Of a DNA stretch of 5,506 nt, positions 5,343 through 5,506 are shown piece by piece. Every line of letters begins with the position of its first letter. Within the stretch, counting starts at the first letter, position 1. Position numbers and translations under genes: made by a program. The notes beneath the pieces are model-generated. The model was not told where the DNA came from. It did not search any database and saw only the letters and a program-made list of their open reading frames with translations. The stretch spans positions 1 to 5,506 of the forward strand of contig CAIVZW010000003.1 of the NCBI GenBank assembly GCA_903910495.1. Direction: 5' to 3'. This DNA comes from an uncultured beta proteobacterium. Its GTDB lineage: Bacteria > Pseudomonadota > Gammaproteobacteria > Burkholderiales > Rhodocyclaceae.

Positions 5343-5506
5343 ATGGCAAAGAAGCTTCCATTTGAACAAATAGTGGCAAGAGCCCAGCACTACAAAGCCG
5401 ACATGACCAGCTTCCTGCGCGACATGATCGCCATCCCCAGCGAGAGCTGCGATGAAGAGAAGGTTGTGCTGCGCATTAAACAGGAAATGGAAAAGCTTGG
5501 TTTCGA
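5343..5506 (+). CDS. ygeY: YgeY family M20-type amidohydrolase, N-terminal part (cut by right edge)
   Basis: The first 54 codons are present and the frame is open at the window end. The product begins [20 protein letters not shown], followed by [19 protein letters not shown], which closely matches the start of E. coli YgeY. The IPSES segment (31-35) is the typical N-terminal motif of M20/ArgE/DapE-type metal-dependent amidohydrolases. The metal-binding residues lie downstream, outside the window. The family acts in the cytoplasm and is linked to selenium-dependent purine/ureide catabolism, where it is proposed to cleave a ureido or amide bond near the YgeW and YgeX steps. The exact substrate is uncertain. 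GGAG at 5332-5335 with a 7-base spacer supports the ATG at 5343. In E. coli ygeX lies between ygeW and ygeY; here the 128-base gap holds no gene. Confidence 0.9.
   Translation, partial: MAKKLPFEQIVARAQHYKADMTSFLRDMIAIPSESCDEEKVVLRIKQEMEKLGF

Noticed and set aside
1..5506. CRISPR arrays, insertion sequences, tRNA or rRNA genes
   Set aside because: No regularly spaced direct repeats, transposase-like frames with terminal inverted repeats, or tRNA/rRNA signatures were seen on either strand.

Overview
The window looks like chromosomal DNA from a GC-rich proteobacterium. A betaproteobacterium is my best guess, from the C/G-ending codons in the transporter genes, the ATGA-coupled TRAP genes and a -24/-12 promoter. 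The genus cannot be told from the sequence. No rRNA, tRNA, CRISPR array or insertion sequence was seen.

Layout: (1) bases 1-302, minus strand, hold the 5' part of a threonine synthase-like, PLP-dependent (fold type II) gene that runs off the left edge. (2) Bases 303-823 are a divergent intergenic region. It contains a good sigma-70-type promoter (581-610), a near-perfect sigma-54 -24/-12 promoter (632-648) and several small inverted repeats, all placed to serve the rightward operon. (3) Bases 824-3769 encode a complete TRAP transporter in the order small membrane subunit (DctQ-like), large membrane subunit (DctM-like), periplasmic binding protein (DctP-like). (4) Bases 3770-4026 hold a strong hairpin after the binding-protein gene and a second hairpin close upstream of the next gene. 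(5) Bases 4027-5214 encode the knotted carbamoyltransferase YgeW, which I recognise by strong similarity to the E. coli protein. (6) Bases 5215-5342 hold another hairpin and an imperfect dyad. (7) Bases 5343-5506 are the start of ygeY, an M20-family amidohydrolase, cut by the right edge.

YgeW and YgeY belong to the widely distributed gene set (with ygeX, hyuA, ssnA, ygfK, xdh-type genes and arcC-like genes) linked to anaerobic purine/urate and ureide breakdown and to selenium-dependent molybdenum hydroxylases. In E. coli that cluster is associated with the sigma-54 activator YgeV. The window therefore probably shows the edge of such a catabolic island. Its notable features are a dedicated TRAP importer, a sigma-54 promoter ahead of that importer, no ygeX between ygeW and ygeY (unlike E. 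coli), and a divergent PLP enzyme of the same fold class as YgeX. The reading that the TRAP system imports a carboxylated ureide or diamino acid for this pathway is inference from gene order and from a conserved arginine in the binding protein.
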